A stretch of 16,656 nt of DNA from CAYYMD01 sp964480425 (GCA_964480425.1 CAYZPY010000045.1:1-16656); one strand, 5' to 3'. Shown: positions 6,854-14,905, counted from the first letter of the stretch. Translations and numbers: made by a program. Notes: a model not told the origin generated them from the letters alone.

Positions 6854-7137
6854 GCGTGATTTATCTGTCAGTATGAGCTCTGGCGCCTTATACTCAGACC
6901 CGCGCTGGGTCTGTTGTTGCAAATCGGCATTTTCGGTGTGCCATCTTAATATTTATCGAAATTCCCGTCCGGGCCTTATCCGCCCGGCGATGGAGTAGGA
7001 AAGTATAGGGGGTGTAAAAGAAAAATCAAAAAAATTTTATCGGAATTTTTCGCCTAAACTTTTATCCTCCGGGCGGGAAAAATGATATTTTTCGGTCTTT
7101 GTCCCGACTCGCGCAGCCAAACAAAGGAATAAATCTT
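6854..7137. other. Divergent intergenic region with an AT-rich core
   Basis: This 284-base gap separates divergent genes and holds no convincing ORF. Bases about 7011-7068 are markedly A/T-rich with A- and T-tracts, unlike the GC-rich surroundings. They are flanked by CCGGGC..GCCCGG (6969-6987, 6-bp stem, 7-nt loop) and by CCGGGCGG (7069-7076), which is the reverse complement of CCGCCCGG at 6980-6987. The stretch probably carries promoters for both directions and possibly UP-element or nucleoid-protein sites, but no clear -35/-10 pair stands out for the plus strand. Confidence 0.4.
6895..6913. repeat. Inverted repeat upstream of the DUF1571 gene
   Basis: CAGACCC (6895-6901) and GGGTCTG (6907-6913) form a perfect 7-bp inverted repeat with a 5-nt spacer. 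It is next to TATAAG, a possible minus-strand -10 for the DUF1571 gene about 35 bases before its ATG. It could be an operator or an RNA hairpin, and no regulator is identifiable. Confidence 0.35.
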
Positions 7138-8142
7138 ATGAATCTGATAACCGGAGCAACCGGGCTGCTGGGCAGCCACATAGCCGAACAACTCGCCGCC
7201 GCCGGTGAGCCGGTGCGGGCGCTGGTCCGCCCCACCAGCGACACGCAACTGCTTGATAAACTTGGAATTGAAAAGGCCATCGGCGACGTTGCCGACCCTG
7301 ACTCGCTGGGCGATGCGCTGGAGGGCGTCGAGAGGGTCTATCACGCCGCCGCCCGCGTGGGCGACTGGGGCCCGTGGCGTGAATTCGTGTCGGTCAGCAT
7401 CAACGGCACGCGGAACATGCTCGACGCCGCACGACGCGCCGGGGTGAAAAGATTTTTGCACATAAGCAGCATTTCCGCCTACGGGCACCCCGACGGCGAG
7501 GGGCTCGTCCTGGACGAGTCCGCCCCGCTGGGAGTCAACCTGCACAAGTGGAGTTATTACAGCCGGGCCAAGGCCCAGGCCGAGAGACTCGCCTGGAATG
7601 CATACGAGCGCGGCGACGTGCCCCTGACCGTGGTCAAGCCCAGTTGGCTCTACGGCGAGCGCGACAGGGCATCCATGCCGCGGCTGATCCGAGCCATCCG
7701 CGCCGGAAAGGGCAAACTCATCGGCGACGGCGAGAACCGCCTGAATCTAGTCTACGCCGGAAACGAGGCAGAGGGGTGCATACTGGCGGCCACCAGCGAA
7801 AACGCCCTCGGCGAGTCCTACAACCTCTCCAACGACGGCATCATCACGCAGAAAGAATACCTCAACAAGATTGCCGAGTGCGTCGGCGCCAATCCGGTGA
7901 CCAAAAAGGTTCCCTACAAGGTGGCATACGGCGCGGCGTTTATGATGGAACTTTTCGGCCACATGTTCGGTAAGAAAAAGCCCCCGCTGGTGACGCGCTA
8001 CTCGGTGTGGCTCATCGGGCGACGGTGCTTCTTCTCCTGCGAGAAGGCGCGGAAGGAACTTGGCTGGCAGCCACGCGTCTCCTACGACGAGGGCATCCGC
8101 CGCTCCGTCCAATGGTGCCTGGATAACGTCATAGAACAATAA
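7138..8142 (+). CDS. Extended-SDR NAD(P)-dependent epimerase/reductase
   Basis: A 334-residue Rossmann-fold oxidoreductase of the extended short-chain dehydrogenase family. The dinucleotide-binding TGATGLLG lies at residues 5-12, the acidic turn IGDVADPD near 48-55, HISSISAYG at 108-116 and the catalytic YSRAK (Y141, K145) after it. The C-terminal part (KARKELGWQPRVSYDEGIRRSVQW) is the usual substrate-domain ending in which a modified sugar or sterol-like substrate is bound. Family members include nucleotide-sugar epimerases, dihydroflavonol-reductase-like and 3-beta-hydroxysteroid-dehydrogenase-like enzymes, and sequence alone does not choose. ATG 7138 is supported by AAAGGAA (7123-7129) with an 8-base spacing. 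The upstream in-frame extension to 7099 lacks such a site. Its position ahead of the envelope cluster makes a sugar substrate plausible. Confidence 0.88.
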   Translation: MNLITGATGLLGSHIAEQLAAAGEPVRALVRPTSDTQLLDKLGIEKAIGDVADPDSLGDALEGVERVYHAAARVGDWGPWREFVSVSINGTRNMLDAARRAGVKRFLHISSISAYGHPDGEGLVLDESAPLGVNLHKWSYYSRAKAQAERLAWNAYERGDVPLTVVKPSWLYGERDRASMPRLIRAIRAGKGKLIGDGENRLNLVYAGNEAEGCILAATSENALGESYNLSNDGIITQKEYLNKIAECVGANPVTKKVPYKVAYGAAFMMELFGHMFGKKKPPLVTRYSVWLIGRRCFFSCEKARKELGWQPRVSYDEGIRRSVQWCLDNVIEQ

Positions 8143-8346
8143 TATTCCGCGTGCAATCCCGATATAAATCGTAAATCTCCGACACGCCCCGGTCATGTTT
8201 AAATGCGAGGCGGCGGGTTATCCGTTCAGCGGTCCGGCGTTTCATTATCAATATTAACCGCTCCTTGTGGAATTACTGTTCGCGTGTGTGCGTAGTCTCA
8301 CACATCCGGCCGATAAAAGTCTCGCTGCTGTCGGGAACGGGTGTTC

Positions 8347-8375
8347 TTGAAGGCGCGGGGTTCGATGGGTATGGT
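8347..8375 (+). promoter_or_regulatory. Candidate promoter of the envelope gene cluster
   Basis: TTGAAG (8347-8352), 17 bases, then TATGGT (8370-8375) precede the MFS start codon by 15 bases. An AAGG-containing purine stretch lies between about 8377 and 8383. The rest of the 248-base gap 8143-8390 shows no ORF, no terminator with a T-run and no repeat I can support. Confidence 0.33.
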
Positions 8376-8390
8376 TAAGGCGGAATTTTT

Positions 8391-9728
8391 ATGTGCACCG
8401 AAGGCGCCGTTTCGGCGGCGGAAAATATAATCCCTCCACCGGCGTCGCTGCGCCGCAACAGTCGCCTTGGCATTGCGGCCGGGGCGGTCAGCGGCATCGG
8501 GCGCGCGCTTCTGCACCCGGAACTCATCATCGCCGGGCTCATCTACACGCTGACCGGCTCGCCCATGCTGGTCGCCCTGGTGACCATAATCAACAAGGCG
8601 GGTTTCCTGGCCCCGCAGTTGTGGGCGTCCAGCCAGTTCGAGCACCGCCCGCGGAAAATGCCGTTTTTCATACTGTTCACGGTCCTGCGGATGGGCGGAT
8701 TCGCGCTGCTGATATTGGCGCTGTGGTTGCTGGGCCAGAAAGTCAACGCGTTTTCGCTGACGACGTTCTTCGTGGCGTACCTGGTGATATGCGTCTGCGG
8801 CGGGGCCGGGTACGTCACGTTCATGGACATGATCGGGCGGATAATACCGCCGGCGGGGCTGGGGACATTCCTCGGCGCTCGTCAGATGCTGGGCAACATG
8901 CTGGCCATCGCGGCCGGGGTAGTGGTCATCCAACCCATACTAAGCGCGATAGACGTGCCGGCCAGTTACACGCTGCTGATGTCAATGGGCGCGATGTTCC
9001 TGCTGGGCGGGATGGTGCTGTTCTCCCGCTGCCACGAGACCGACGGCGCCCGCGCCGATCGCAAAACCACCGTGGGCGAGTCGCTGAGGCGCGGTTTCGG
9101 CTGGCTGAAGCAGGACCGCAACTACCGCCTGTTTTTCTACCTGCGGATGGCGTTCCGCATGAATTACCTGGCGCTTACGTTTTTCATACCCTACGGCACG
9201 GAGCAGTTGCGCGCACGCGGCGTGGGTTCGCTGGCTATACTCGGCGGGATAATGGTGGCGTGCATGCAGGTCAGCCGGGTGCTGGCCGGCGGATTCTGGG
9301 GTCGACTTGTCGATAAGGCGGGCTTCAGGGCGTGCCTGGTGACGGCCGGGGCGTGCTTTATCCTGGCGCCGTCGCTTGCGCTGGTCGCGCCGGAGCTGCC
9401 GGCGGGATTCACCTGGCGCGTGGCGGCGCTGGGCGGGGAGATCAACCTTCCCCTTGCGGTGTATCTGACGGCGCTGATAGCGATGGGCTTTGCGCTTCAG
9501 GGCAGCGTTATTGGGGGCAACTACTTTTTGGTTCGCTGCGCGCCGCAGCGGCGACGGTCGTCGTACGTGGGATTTTTGAACACGGTGACCAGCCCGCTGA
9601 CGCTGCTCCCCCTGGCCGGGGCACTGCTGGCAAGGAGCGTGGGCATGTCGGTAGTGTTCGTGCTGACCATCGTCAGCGGGGCGAGTTACCTTATCAACAG
9701 CATAAGGATGAGAAATGTCGCTGCGTGA
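8391..9728 (+). CDS. MFS-type transporter
   Basis: A 445-residue polytopic inner-membrane protein with about twelve hydrophobic segments in two halves. They are joined by a charged central loop near residues 213-245 (ETDGARADRKTT...GESLRRGFGWLKQDRNYR). WGRLVDKAGFR in the second half matches the loop 8-9 copy of the major facilitator motif A (GxLaDrxGrr), and GLGTFLGARQMLGN in the first half is a family-like helix. The transported substrate is not recognisable. As first gene of a run continuing into LPS-core enzymes, it could move a sugar, lipid intermediate or antimicrobial compound, which is inference only. Its stop lies 14 bases past an in-frame ATG of the next gene, or 58 bases before the start I prefer there. 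Confidence 0.85.
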   Translation: MCTEGAVSAAENIIPPPASLRRNSRLGIAAGAVSGIGRALLHPELIIAGLIYTLTGSPMLVALVTIINKAGFLAPQLWASSQFEHRPRKMPFFILFTVLRMGGFALLILALWLLGQKVNAFSLTTFFVAYLVICVCGGAGYVTFMDMIGRIIPPAGLGTFLGARQMLGNMLAIAAGVVVIQPILSAIDVPASYTLLMSMGAMFLLGGMVLFSRCHETDGARADRKTTVGESLRRGFGWLKQDRNYRLFFYLRMAFRMNYLALTFFIPYGTEQLRARGVGSLAILGGIMVACMQVSRVLAGGFWGRLVDKAGFRACLVTAGACFILAPSLALVAPELPAGFTWRVAALGGEINLPLAVYLTALIAMGFALQGSVIGGNYFLVRCAPQRRRSSYVGFLNTVTSPLTLLPLAGALLARSVGMSVVFVLTIVSGASYLINSIRMRNVAA

Positions 9729-9786
9729 AAACGGTCGCAACCCGCTATTTTCTGCGGATTGGCATTCAAGGCCGAGGGGGGCTAAA

Positions 9787-10884
9787 ATGCCATCAACTAT
9801 GAAGGGCCAGAAATTCAAAAGAATCGCCGTATTTCTGCCGACCTGGGTGGGCGACGTGACGATGGCCACCCCGGCGCTTCGGGGTCTGCGGGAGCACTTC
9901 GCTGCGGCGGCGATAGTTCACATCGGCAGGCAACTGGCACACGACCTGCTTACCGGGACGAATCTCGCCGACGAAATAGTCGTTGACCGCAGCCGCGAGG
10001 CGCCCCGCCTGGGCAACCTGGGCGAGACGGTGCGCCACGTTTGCGCGGCGCGGTGCGACGTGGGGATTTTGCTGCCCAACAGTTTCCGCGTGGCGCTTCT
10101 GGCCAAGATGGCGGGCCTGCGGCGCATCGTGGGTTACGACCGCGACGCTCGCGGATGGATGCTCACCGACCGGCTCGAGCCCCCCCGCCATGCGGATGGC
10201 GGCTTCGCGCCGATATCGGCGACAGATTATTACATCGCGGTGGTGGATTCGCTGGGCGCAAGGTGCAAATCGCGTCGGATGGAGCTGACGGCCACGCCCC
10301 AGGGCATGGCGGCCGCCGATGAAATCCTCGCCCGCGCAGGGGTGGGCGATTCGGACATTCTGGTGATGCTCAATCCCGGGGCGAACTACGGCCCGAGCAA
10401 GATGTGGCCTGCGGAGCGTTTCGCGGTAGTGGCCGACGAACTCATCCGGCGCCACGGCGCGGCGGTGATAATCAACGCCTCGCCTTCGGAGCGGACGGTG
10501 GCGCGTCGGGTGGCAGAGGCAATGACGCACGAACCGGCCGTCAACCTGGCGGATGTGGAAAACAACATCGAGTTGCTCAAGGGTCTGGCGGTACGCTGCC
10601 GGGTGGTGATAACCAACGACACCGGCGCGCGTCACGTGGCGGCGGCGCTGGGCGCGGCGGTGGTCACGGTTTTCGGATGCACCGACCCGCGCTGGGCGCA
10701 CATTTATTACCCGCTCGAGCGCATGGTGCGCGTGCCGGTTGACTGCTCGCCGTGCAATAAACGGGTATGCGATCAGCCGCCCGGACCGAGATACCACCAG
10801 TGCATGACGGCGGTTACGCCCGATATGGTCATCGCCGCCGCAGAAGAATTACTTAACCCCGCGCCGCAGGGGGCCGGAGTATGA
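9787..10884 (+). CDS. waaF: Lipopolysaccharide heptosyltransferase II-like glycosyltransferase (GT9)
   Basis: A GT-B glycosyltransferase of family 9 (about 365 aa) that adds ADP-heptose to the LPS inner core on the cytoplasmic face. Family marks are the opening RIAVFLPTWVGDVTMATPALR, with its Asp-containing acceptor loop; NPGANYGPSKMWPAERFAVVAD, which begins the donor domain; TNDTGARHVAAALG, the donor-binding helix; and a Cys-rich C-terminal segment CSPCNKRVCDQPPG..YHQCM. Two starts are possible: ATG 9787 after a G-rich GAGGGGG stretch, which I prefer since it places the first beta-strand near the N-terminus, and ATG 9715 after AAGGA, which adds 24 unconserved-looking residues and overlaps the MFS gene. 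Its TGA overlaps the ATG of the kinase gene. Confidence 0.92.
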   Translation: MPSTMKGQKFKRIAVFLPTWVGDVTMATPALRGLREHFAAAAIVHIGRQLAHDLLTGTNLADEIVVDRSREAPRLGNLGETVRHVCAARCDVGILLPNSFRVALLAKMAGLRRIVGYDRDARGWMLTDRLEPPRHADGGFAPISATDYYIAVVDSLGARCKSRRMELTATPQGMAAADEILARAGVGDSDILVMLNPGANYGPSKMWPAERFAVVADELIRRHGAAVIINASPSERTVARRVAEAMTHEPAVNLADVENNIELLKGLAVRCRVVITNDTGARHVAAALGAAVVTVFGCTDPRWAHIYYPLERMVRVPVDCSPCNKRVCDQPPGPRYHQCMTAVTPDMVIAAAEELLNPAPQGAGV

Positions 10885-11699
10885 GCGTTCAGGTCTGCTG
10901 CGACGAGGCGCTTCTGGCGGCGCTGCAGGAGCATTCCCTGGACAGCGTCGAGGGCGCGTTCGATTACTCCGGCGGTCGCGACCTTGACAAGCCCCGCCTG
11001 GACAACCGCCGGCGGACGCGCATCGAGCTGACCGACGGACGAGGCCTGCGGCACGTGCTTTACCTGAAGCGCTACGCACCGGAAGGCATGCTGAAGCGCA
11101 TCCGTCGGGCGATAACCTACGGCCCGGGGCGCAGCCCGGCGGAAGTCGAGTTCGAAAACATACTGACCGTACGGGCCGCGGGCGTGGCGACGATGAGCCC
11201 GGTAATCATCGGGCGCGACGACGTGCCGCCTGCATTCCAGCGCAGTTACCTCATCGTCACCGCAGTGCCGGGCGACGCGATGGAAAGATGCTTCGAGGAT
11301 TACGCCGCCGGCGCCGAGGGCGACAGTCTGGAAAGGTTCACCAAAACACTGGCCGAGTTTGTACGGAAGTTTCACGCCTCGGGGTTCGTCCATCGCGACC
11401 TGTACTCCTCGCACATATTCATGGACGCCTCGCAGAGGCGCGTGGATCTGTACCTGATAGACCTGGCGCGGATGTTCCGCCCCCGCTTAGGAAGATTCCG
11501 CTGGCTGGTTAAGGACCTTTCGGCCCTGAAATTCTCCATGCCGGATTCGTGGACGGGCGAATTCTGGGGCGAGTTCATGAAGGTTTACCTCAGACCGCAG
11601 GGAGCGGGTCGTGCGGACGCTTTTGAGCGGGCGATTGACAAAAGGGTGCGATGGATGAATAAAAGGCATTCGGTCGGACACGCGGTGAAACGAAAATGA
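10881..11699 (+). CDS. LPS-core heptose/Kdo kinase family protein (WaaP-like)
   Basis: A 272-residue protein-kinase-fold sugar kinase. Key marks are LYLKRY (K63, ATP-contacting lysine candidate), E89/E92 in AEVEFENILTVRAAGV, the catalytic loop GFVHRDLYSSHIFMD (H171-R172-D173, with D173 the catalytic base) and LIDLARMFRP (D194, metal-binding, the DFG equivalent). HRDLYSSH and the following LIDL pattern are typical of WaaP/Kdo kinases, which phosphorylate inner-core sugars to provide negative charge for divalent cation bridging. The exact acceptor (heptose or Kdo) cannot be fixed. The gene begins with an ATGA overlap on the heptosyltransferase stop and ends with another on the next glycosyltransferase, so translation is coupled on both sides. 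Confidence 0.9.
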   Translation: MSVQVCCDEALLAALQEHSLDSVEGAFDYSGGRDLDKPRLDNRRRTRIELTDGRGLRHVLYLKRYAPEGMLKRIRRAITYGPGRSPAEVEFENILTVRAAGVATMSPVIIGRDDVPPAFQRSYLIVTAVPGDAMERCFEDYAAGAEGDSLERFTKTLAEFVRKFHASGFVHRDLYSSHIFMDASQRRVDLYLIDLARMFRPRLGRFRWLVKDLSALKFSMPDSWTGEFWGEFMKVYLRPQGAGRADAFERAIDKRVRWMNKRHSVGHAVKRK

Positions 11700-12871
11700 A
11701 GATAGCCCTGATAATAGAAGACATGAATCCCGCCGGCGGCGGGCGGGAGCGGTCTGTGGCGGAGACGGCCGTGGAACTTTCCGCACGCGGGCACGAGGTG
11801 ACCGTGCTGTGCCGCAGCGGCGACTGGAAGCCGCCGGCGCCGAACATAAAGGTGCACCAACTTGGCCGGCGCGGAATATTCCGCTACCGCCGGGCGAAGA
11901 ACTTCGTAAACGACGCGCGTGACCACATTCGCAAATCGCGCGGAAATTTTCACGTCATTCATGCGACGCTACCTGTTCCCGGCTGCGACGTGTACCAGCC
12001 GCGCGGCGGGACGGTTCCGGCCCAGCGCGACGCCTCCCGGCGGAAGCGCAAGGGTCCCGCCAGGATGCTCTGCCGCGCCGCCGAACCGTTGAACTTTACG
12101 CGGTGCGAAATGGCGCAGTTCGAGAAGGAGGTCGTCGGCGACGCGAACGTCGCTTGCCTAGCGGTGAGCGAAATGGTCGGCGCAGAATTCGAACGATATT
12201 ACGCCCGCAGCGAGGGCGTGCGTGTGGTTTACAACGGCGTGGGCGCGCCGCAGGCATACGTGCCCAAGCGCAACGAGTGGCGGGCGAGGATACGCCGCCA
12301 ACTGTCGCTGGGCAGCGACGGCGTGCTGTTCGTAGCGGCGGTCAAAAACGCCCGCCTCAAGGGCGTCGAGCAGACCATCGGCTCTTTCGAGCGGTGGATT
12401 TCGCTGCGTGGCAGCCGCTCCAGGGGACGCCTTGCGATTATCGGACTGGACTCGCACCGCATGAAAAAATACGGGCGCATGGCCCGCCGTACCGGGCTTG
12501 AGCGGGCGGTCAAGTTCGTGCCCTTTGCGGATAACATTTTCCAGTGGTACGCCGCCGCCGACGTGCTGGTGCATCTTACCTGGTACGACCCGTGCAGCCG
12601 CACCGTCCTGGAGGCGATTCGCAGCGGTCTTCCGTCGGTGACTACGCGCTACAACGGCGCGGCCGAAGTGCTCGCCGACGGCGCCGGCGCGGTGGTCGAC
12701 TCGCCCGACGACACCCGCGCGATAGTAGAGGCGATGAACGACCTGTGCGAGTCGAGCGGGCGCGAATCCGCCTCCGCGGCCTGTAGGCGCATGGCAGAGG
12801 GACTAACCATCGGGCGACACGTGGACGAACTGCTGGAATCGTACAGAAAGATCTCGCCGGAACATGATTGA
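11696..12871 (+). CDS. Family 4 glycosyltransferase, LPS-core WaaG-like
   Basis: A 391-residue GT-B retaining glycosyltransferase that acts on the cytoplasmic side of the inner membrane. The N-terminal half opens with MKIALIIEDMNPAGGGRERS (acceptor loop), followed by GHEVTVLCR and FHVIHATLPVPGCDVYQPRGG, a pattern shared with WaaG-type core glycosyltransferases. The donor domain has FVAAVKNARLKGVE (K222) and a variant E-x7-E motif where the first Glu is Asp (D298 in WYDPCSRTVLEA, second Glu E306), followed by GLPSVTTRYNGAAE. The donor sugar is unknown, though core glucose is plausible. It starts within the kinase stop (ATGA) and its last eight bases overlap plsY. Confidence 0.9.
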   Translation: MKIALIIEDMNPAGGGRERSVAETAVELSARGHEVTVLCRSGDWKPPAPNIKVHQLGRRGIFRYRRAKNFVNDARDHIRKSRGNFHVIHATLPVPGCDVYQPRGGTVPAQRDASRRKRKGPARMLCRAAEPLNFTRCEMAQFEKEVVGDANVACLAVSEMVGAEFERYYARSEGVRVVYNGVGAPQAYVPKRNEWRARIRRQLSLGSDGVLFVAAVKNARLKGVEQTIGSFERWISLRGSRSRGRLAIIGLDSHRMKKYGRMARRTGLERAVKFVPFADNIFQWYAAADVLVHLTWYDPCSRTVLEAIRSGLPSVTTRYNGAAEVLADGAGAVVDSPDDTRAIVEAMNDLCESSGRESASAACRRMAEGLTIGRHVDELLESYRKISPEHD

Positions 12872-13538
12872 TAATCCGCTGATAATGTACGTTGCTTTCC
12901 CGCTGGCGGGGTACGTGGTGGGTTCAGTACCGTTCGGAGTGCTGATAGCCCGCGCCCGCGGAATCGACCTCCGCAAGGTCGGCAGCGGAAACGTCGGGGC
13001 CACCAACGTCGCACGCGCGCTGGGTAGAAAATGGGGTTACGTCTGCTTCTTGCTGGACATGCTCAAGGGCCTTGTGCCGGTGGCGACGGCGGGCCTGCTG
13101 CTGGGCGGGCTGAAGGATTTCCCCGCCCCGGCGCACCAGGCGGCGTGGCTGGCGACGGGCTTCGGGGCGATCGCCGGACACGTGTTCCCGGTTTGGCTGA
13201 GGTTCCGCGGGGGCAAGGGCGTGGCCACGGCGCTGGGCGTGGTGCTGGGGATATATCCGTATTTCACTTTTCCGGGTCTGTGCGCATTTGCGCTGTGGGC
13301 GGCGGTGGTGCTGACGTGGCGGTACATTTCGCTTGGCAGCATAACAGCGGCGGCGGCGTTCGCGCCGCTTTTTGCGGCGTTCAACCGTCCCGTGGGCGAA
13401 TACTGGCCGTTGCTGGCGTTCGCCGGTGCGATGGCGGCGATGATTATCGCTCGGCACAGGCAGAATATCGCCCGACTGGTCAGGGGAAACGAAAACAAGA
13501 TAAACCTCGGACGCGCCGAACCTCCGCAACAAAGTTGA
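12864..13538 (+). CDS. plsY: Glycerol-3-phosphate acyltransferase PlsY
   Basis: An integral membrane acyltransferase (224 aa) that transfers an acyl group from acyl-phosphate to glycerol-3-phosphate, making lysophosphatidic acid for phospholipid synthesis. The three family motifs are clear: GSVPFGVLIARARGIDLRK followed by GSGNVGATNVAR, then GHVFPVWLRFRGGKGVAT, and RHRQNIARLVRGNENKI at the C-terminal side. Multiple hydrophobic segments fill the spaces between. The C-terminal tail (LGRAEPPQQS) runs slightly past the usual end. The ATG overlaps the glycosyltransferase end by eight bases with no strong Shine-Dalgarno, so coupling is likely. The gene ends the tightly packed cluster, and no terminator is visible before galK. 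Confidence 0.97.
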   Translation: MIDNPLIMYVAFPLAGYVVGSVPFGVLIARARGIDLRKVGSGNVGATNVARALGRKWGYVCFLLDMLKGLVPVATAGLLLGGLKDFPAPAHQAAWLATGFGAIAGHVFPVWLRFRGGKGVATALGVVLGIYPYFTFPGLCAFALWAAVVLTWRYISLGSITAAAAFAPLFAAFNRPVGEYWPLLAFAGAMAAMIIARHRQNIARLVRGNENKINLGRAEPPQQS

Positions 13539-13545
13539 ATCGGGC

Positions 13546-13574
13546 TTGTCCGCCGCGTGCGTGGGTGGTATTTT
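13546..13574 (+). promoter_or_regulatory. Candidate galK promoter
   Basis: TTGTCC (13546-13551), 17 bases, TATTTT (13569-13574), in the 74-base gap after plsY. The predicted start near 13581 leaves a leader of about 32 bases containing the AAAGGAA Shine-Dalgarno at 13602-13608. Confidence 0.42.
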
Positions 13575-13612
13575 ATTCGTCCCCTTTTAAATCACAGGCA
13601 GAAAGGAACACG

Positions 13613-14779
13613 ATGCCGCAAGACATTGACAAGAACCTCCTGGCGGAGAAATTCGAGCAGGTGCACGGGCGCAGCTGCGAAGGCATGGTCCAGGCGCCCG
13701 GTCGGGTGAACCTCATCGGTGAGCACACCGATTACAACGACGGATTCGTGCTTCCCATCGCCATCGAGCGGCGCACGGCGGCCGCTTTCGCCCGTCGGCA
13801 CGACAGGAAGATTACGTTCGCCTCGGCGCAGGCGGACGAATCCGCCCAGATAGAACTCGAGGGCGAAATCCGCCCCGGCGAGCCCGCCTGGGCGAATTAC
13901 TGCAAGGGCGTAGTGTCCGGGCTCGTCGAGCGCGGGGTTGACCTGCCGGGGGCGGACGTGTTTTTCGTATCGAACGTGCCGCTGGGCGGTGGGCTGTCGT
14001 CATCTGCGTCGCTTGAGGTGTCCACGGCGATGGCGCTTCTGGAGGCAGCCGGCGCCGCCGGAACTATTCCCCACAAGGACCTGGTGCTCATCTGCCAAAA
14101 GGCCGAGCACGAATTCGCCGGCGCGCCGTGCGGGATAATGGACCAGTCAATCGCGGTGATGGGCCAGGCGGGGCGGGCGCTGCTGCTGGACTGCCGCAGC
14201 AGCGAGGTTCGCCAGATACCCTTCGACTCGCCGGACGTTGTGGTGCTGGTGGCCGACACGCAGGTCAAGCACGACATCGCCGACGGCGGATACGCCGCGC
14301 GGCGCTACCAATGCTACGCCGCTGCCGAGAAGTTGGGGCTCAAGTCCCTGCGCGACGCCGGCACCGAGGCGGTCGCCGCTGCCGAAAAAGACGGCACGCT
14401 CGCCGGCAAAGAGTTGATGCGCGCCCGACACATGATCGGCGAGATAGCCAGGACGATACAGGCGGCTGAGGCGCTGGAAAACCACGATTACGAAAAATTC
14501 GGCGATCTGATGTACGCCTCGCACGATTCGCTTCGCGACGATTACGAAGTCTCCTGCGAAGAACTGGACGCGGTGGTCGACCTGGCGCGCAACTGCGGCG
14601 GCGTCTACGGCGCGCGGATGACCGGGGGCGGGTTCGGCGGCTGCGCGATAATCCTGGCCGAGACCCGGGAAGCGAAGAACGTCGAGCAGACCGTGGCCTC
14701 GGGCTTCAACGACGCATTCGGCCGCAAATGCCCCATCTTCGCCACCCGCGCCGTCAAGGGCGCCGGGAAGATAAGTTGA
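13613..14779 (+). CDS. galK: Galactokinase
   Basis: A 388-residue GHMP-family kinase that phosphorylates alpha-D-galactose to galactose-1-phosphate with ATP, the first step of the Leloir pathway. The galactokinase signature GRVNLIGEHTDYNDG lies at residues 30-44, with R31 as the phosphate-stabilising Arg. The ATP-binding GHMP loop PLGGGLSSSASLE is at 123-135. GIMDQ places the catalytic Asp at 177. The C-terminal MTGGGFGGCAI is at 336-346. ATG 13613 is supported by AAAGGAA at 13602-13608. The frame is open far upstream, but only through plsY. An octamer tandem repeat begins at its last codons and a terminator follows about 100 bases downstream. In this context it may supply galactose-1-phosphate for envelope polysaccharide as well as catabolism. 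Confidence 0.96.
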   Translation: MPQDIDKNLLAEKFEQVHGRSCEGMVQAPGRVNLIGEHTDYNDGFVLPIAIERRTAAAFARRHDRKITFASAQADESAQIELEGEIRPGEPAWANYCKGVVSGLVERGVDLPGADVFFVSNVPLGGGLSSSASLEVSTAMALLEAAGAAGTIPHKDLVLICQKAEHEFAGAPCGIMDQSIAVMGQAGRALLLDCRSSEVRQIPFDSPDVVVLVADTQVKHDIADGGYAARRYQCYAAAEKLGLKSLRDAGTEAVAAAEKDGTLAGKELMRARHMIGEIARTIQAAEALENHDYEKFGDLMYASHDSLRDDYEVSCEELDAVVDLARNCGGVYGARMTGGGFGGCAIILAETREAKNVEQTVASGFNDAFGRKCPIFATRAVKGAGKIS

Positions 14780-14814
14780 CCGGTTGATCGGTTAATCGAT
14801 TGATCAGTTAATCA
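14775..14814. repeat. Five tandem imperfect octamers overlapping the galK stop
   Basis: Five head-to-tail 8-base units read GTTGACCG, GTTGATCG, GTTAATCG, ATTGATCA and GTTAATCA (consensus RTTRAYCR). The first spans the galK TGA. Each unit differs from its neighbour at one to three positions. Possible readings are a decayed satellite-like expansion or a row of binding sites; nothing in the sequence decides. Confidence 0.72.
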
Positions 14815-14877
14815 GAAAAACATTTCGAATCTCGCCCGTCGGGCCCGGAAATCGGCGGGGGGACGGGTTTCGTAATT

Positions 14878-14905
14878 AAAAGGCGGCCCGCAGGGACCGC
14901 CTTTT
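14878..14905. terminator. Bidirectional terminator between galK and the PEP-CTERM genes
   Basis: AAAAGGCGG (14878-14886) pairs with CCGCCTTTT (14897-14905) around a 10-base interior that can pair further. The stem begins with A4 and ends in T4, so it can end transcripts from both directions: galK on the plus strand and the PEP-CTERM gene on the minus strand, whose stop is about 50 bases away. Confidence 0.8.

Noticed and set aside
8982..9869. 295-codon frame antisense to the MFS gene
   Set aside because: Composition (His/Arg/Gln-rich, no hydrophobic segments) is that of a shadow frame, and the MFS gene has clear membrane segments and motif A.
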